Shown in pieces: positions 62,376-64,000 of a stretch of DNA of 64,000 nucleotides. The first letter of the stretch is position 1; every line of letters starts with the position of its first letter. Source of the stretch: Amazonocrinis nigriterrae CENA67 (GTDB taxonomy: Bacteria > Cyanobacteriota > Cyanobacteriia > Cyanobacteriales > Nostocaceae). The notes below the pieces were generated by a model. The model saw nothing but the letters and a program-made list of their open reading frames with translations. It did not search any database and had not been told where the DNA came from. The translations under genes and the position numbers were made by a program. The DNA lies in the NCBI RefSeq assembly GCF_016056305.1, contig NZ_JAECZC010000007.1, positions 129,805 to 193,804 on the forward strand, given 5' to 3'.

Positions 62376-62750
62376 TTATTTTTCCACTTTGTAGCTATCT
62401 GGTTTGCCTAATTGAATCATGCGATTAAGTGCAGCACATTGCAGAAATAACTTAACAGCTTGATTGTCAAAAAAGCGCCGTCTTAGCTTACCGCCAAAAA
62501 TAATTTTGAGTTGAAACATAGCTGTCTCGGATAATGAACGTCGATGATACCCACTTTCTTGTTTCCATTGTTTACATCCGACTTGGTTCACCCGCAGCAG
62601 ATTTTCATCTTTAGGATGAGGCTTCGTGTTGCTGTTTGTGCGTTGTTGAATTTTTGCGTTACTGCGCGGTGGAATTACCGCTTTGGCCCCAGCTTGTGAA
62701 ATGGTGTTGTAACAGTCAAATGTGTCGGGAGCAACGCGAATTTGTGATGT
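62376..62750 (-). pseudogene. IS5-family transposase C-terminal remnant
   Basis: Reading leftward, an open frame without a start gives PDTFDCYNTISQAGAKAVIP, then GYHRRSLSETAMFQLKIIFG and CAALNRMIQLGKPDSY. These are the last third of an IS5-type DDE transposase, including the catalytic Glu region (SLSETAMF). The N-terminal domain is missing; the 5' side runs into a repeat scrap at 62729-62800. An annotated start at 62591 would be artificial. Confidence 0.8.
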
Positions 62751-62839
62751 CGGACTTTAAACGAGCGATGCCTGCGGCGGGCTGCGCCTACGCTAAAACG
62801 TATATTTAAGTATAAGGTTACTTTATTTACATAAGTTTG

Positions 62840-63142
62840 CTAAAAACCACGACAATAAATCTTGATGGCAAGACATTCGGAATATTGTTGGTAGTTAATG
62901 TGTAATAAAGCACGTCGCACAGTGCTATAAGAAGGCAGCCTATTTTTCGTCGGTTTAAGAAGGTCAATCAACTGCTCGTGGTAGCTTGAAATCCAGTCTC
63001 CAATTGCTAAAAATCCTTTATTTCCAGCCGCGACAGCCATTGTAAATAGTGCTAGGCATAGTGGAAGAGTGTGGCGCTGTCCAGCACGACGACGAGGATC
63101 TTTTAGTTCGGCGAAGGCTTCTATAATGGCGATTTGAGACAT
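62840..63142 (-). pseudogene. ISAs1-family transposase N-terminal fragment
   Basis: From the ATG at 63142 the frame gives IIEAFAELKDPRRRAGQRHT, LPLCLALFTMAVAAGNKGFL and LPSYSTVRRALLHINYQQYS, then ends after 100 residues. This is the DDE_Tnp_1-associated N-terminal domain; the whole catalytic part is absent. Full-length relatives are about 370 residues. It is a truncated copy. Confidence 0.85.
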
Positions 63143-63386
63143 GGGAGAGATGCATTAATATAGAATTTGCGCTGCATCTTGCCATATACTTCCTACATTT
63201 AGAATTAAATAGCCCTGGGGTTAGTTGAAATAAACAAAACTATGTTACGAAAGGTAAATTTACTTGAAACCATCACCAATGATAAATGACGACCTTCAGC
63301 AGTTAGCTTTATTTGCGACGACCTCCTTACTGTAAGCAATTGTATTAGCTTGTTGAACGAGTAGAATGAAGACTTGAGTTTGTAAT

Positions 63387-64000
63387 ATGATCAATATCTT
63401 TTATTCCTGGCAGTCTGATTCACCATCATCTTCAAATAGAACTTTAATCAAAGATGCTTTAGAGAAGGCTATTAAATCGCTTAATAAAGGCAGCGAAGAG
63501 ATAAGAGTTGAAATGCGTGTAGATACCGCCACAGATCATCTCTCTGGATCTCCAGATATTGCTGCATCTATTTTTGAAAAAATATCAAACAGTCATATAT
63601 TTATATGCGATGCTACCATAATAAATCCTTTGTCTCCAATCGAAAAGATAACGAAGTTTTTAGGTAAAAAATCCAAAAGATTAACACCTAATCCTAATGT
63701 ATTAATTGAATTAGGTTTTGCAGCTAGTACTCTTGGCTGGGACAAAATAATTTGCGTCGTGAATACCTCACAAGGTCAGATCGAAGACTTGCCATTTGAT
63801 ATTCGTGGCAGACGAATGTGTACCTATCATTATTTATCTCAATTTAAAAAGTCAGAAATTAGAACTAAGTTAGCAAAAACTCTTAATTACGCCTTAATAG
63901 AAATCATAGGTAATATAAATACTATCAAAAATGTTGATTTAATTAGTATTATTGTCAGCAATAAGTTTATTGACTGCATCAACTATCTTGGAGTTTTTCT
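63387..64000 (+). CDS. TIR-like nucleotide-binding-domain protein, 3' end outside window
   Basis: An open frame from the ATG at 63387 runs to the window edge (204 codons). It starts INIFYSWQSDSPSSSNRTLI, then shows DAIKS-like helices, DTATDHLSGSPDIAASIFEK, SHIFICDATIINP and PNPNVLIELGFAASTLGWDK. This is the plan of TIR-like (PF10137-type/CAP12-like) domains: a first strand with SWQSD, a DI..SI.EKI helix, an ICD strand and the conserved Glu in NVLIELG. Such domains in bacteria are often NAD-degrading antiphage effectors. A helical part (about 165 onward) may be a linker to a further domain. The effector's partner is not visible. Its neighbours are IS fragments, typical of a defence or mobile spot. 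Confidence 0.65.
   Translation, partial: MINIFYSWQSDSPSSSNRTLIKDALEKAIKSLNKGSEEIRVEMRVDTATDHLSGSPDIAASIFEKISNSHIFICDATIINPLSPIEKITKFLGKKSKRLTPNPNVLIELGFAASTLGWDKIICVVNTSQGQIEDLPFDIRGRRMCTYHYLSQFKKSEIRTKLAKTLNYALIEIIGNINTIKNVDLISIIVSNKFIDCINYLGVF

Noticed and set aside
1-64000. tRNA, rRNA or origin of replication
   Set aside because: I looked for tRNA-like T-loops (GGTTCGAATCC type), rRNA segments and DnaA-box clusters and saw none that I could support by eye; a covariance-model search would be decisive.

Overview
The window reads as a chromosomal segment of a filamentous, probably heterocyst-forming cyanobacterium (Nostocales). The evidence is the many GCGATCGC (HIP1) octamers, heptamer tandem arrays between genes, dense palindromic repeats, a Mo-dependent nitrogenase C-terminal-domain protein, an isiB-type flavodoxin, arsenosugar genes and many decayed insertion sequences. 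Most of it is AT-leaning, but the block at about 44.5-48.5 kb is visibly GC-rich and looks imported.

Layout. 0-4 kb: a TnpB fragment cut by the window edge, dhaL, a nitrilase-family amidase, a MarC membrane protein, then an IS/MITE graveyard. 4-9 kb: an HTH/NB-ARC (STAND) protein and a glycosyltransferase-fructokinase pair. 9-13 kb: a transposase scrap, a 59-residue exported peptide and an FG-GAP surface protein. 13.7-16.8 kb: arsM, a PiT transporter and arsS (arsenosugar synthesis). 17-27 kb: small housekeeping and hypothetical genes, an orphan response regulator and a complete histidine kinase/regulator pair. 27-41 kb: a type I secretion adaptor and ABC transporter, divergent from a 2706-residue protein that combines several phosphoesterase domains. 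This is the most striking locus.

41-49 kb: a truncated amidohydrolase interrupted by an IS4 relic, then mocA-like, xdhC and a paoCBA-type periplasmic aldehyde oxidoreductase operon, bordered on its far side by an IS1182 remnant. 49-52 kb: a YflT-like stress protein and a group II intron with its maturase. 52-57 kb: a stress cluster of DsbA-like protein, Hsp20, GroEL, GroES and a DUF1931 histone-fold protein. An almost identical 29-nt element lies upstream of both hsp20 and groES. 58-64 kb: flavodoxin, a multi-domain response regulator whose linker is encoded by dispersed palindromic repeats, a single-domain regulator, transposase fragments, and a TIR-like protein running off the end.

The best candidate for an undescribed system is at 27-41 kb. 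The ABC exporter has a C39-like domain whose catalytic residues appear lost, as in HlyB-type RTX exporters. It is divergent from a giant exported protein carrying an endonuclease/exonuclease/phosphatase domain, two phytase-like propellers, a beta-propeller phytase and two glycerophosphodiesterase domains. The two glycerophosphodiesterases sit inside the second phytase-like propeller. A Pho-box-like triple repeat precedes the gene. Its C-terminal module recurs on the FG-GAP protein at 10.5-12.8 kb, suggesting two clients of one secretion route for scavenging organic phosphate. A second candidate is the exaptation of extragenic palindromic repeats into the coding sequence of the 59-61 kb regulator.
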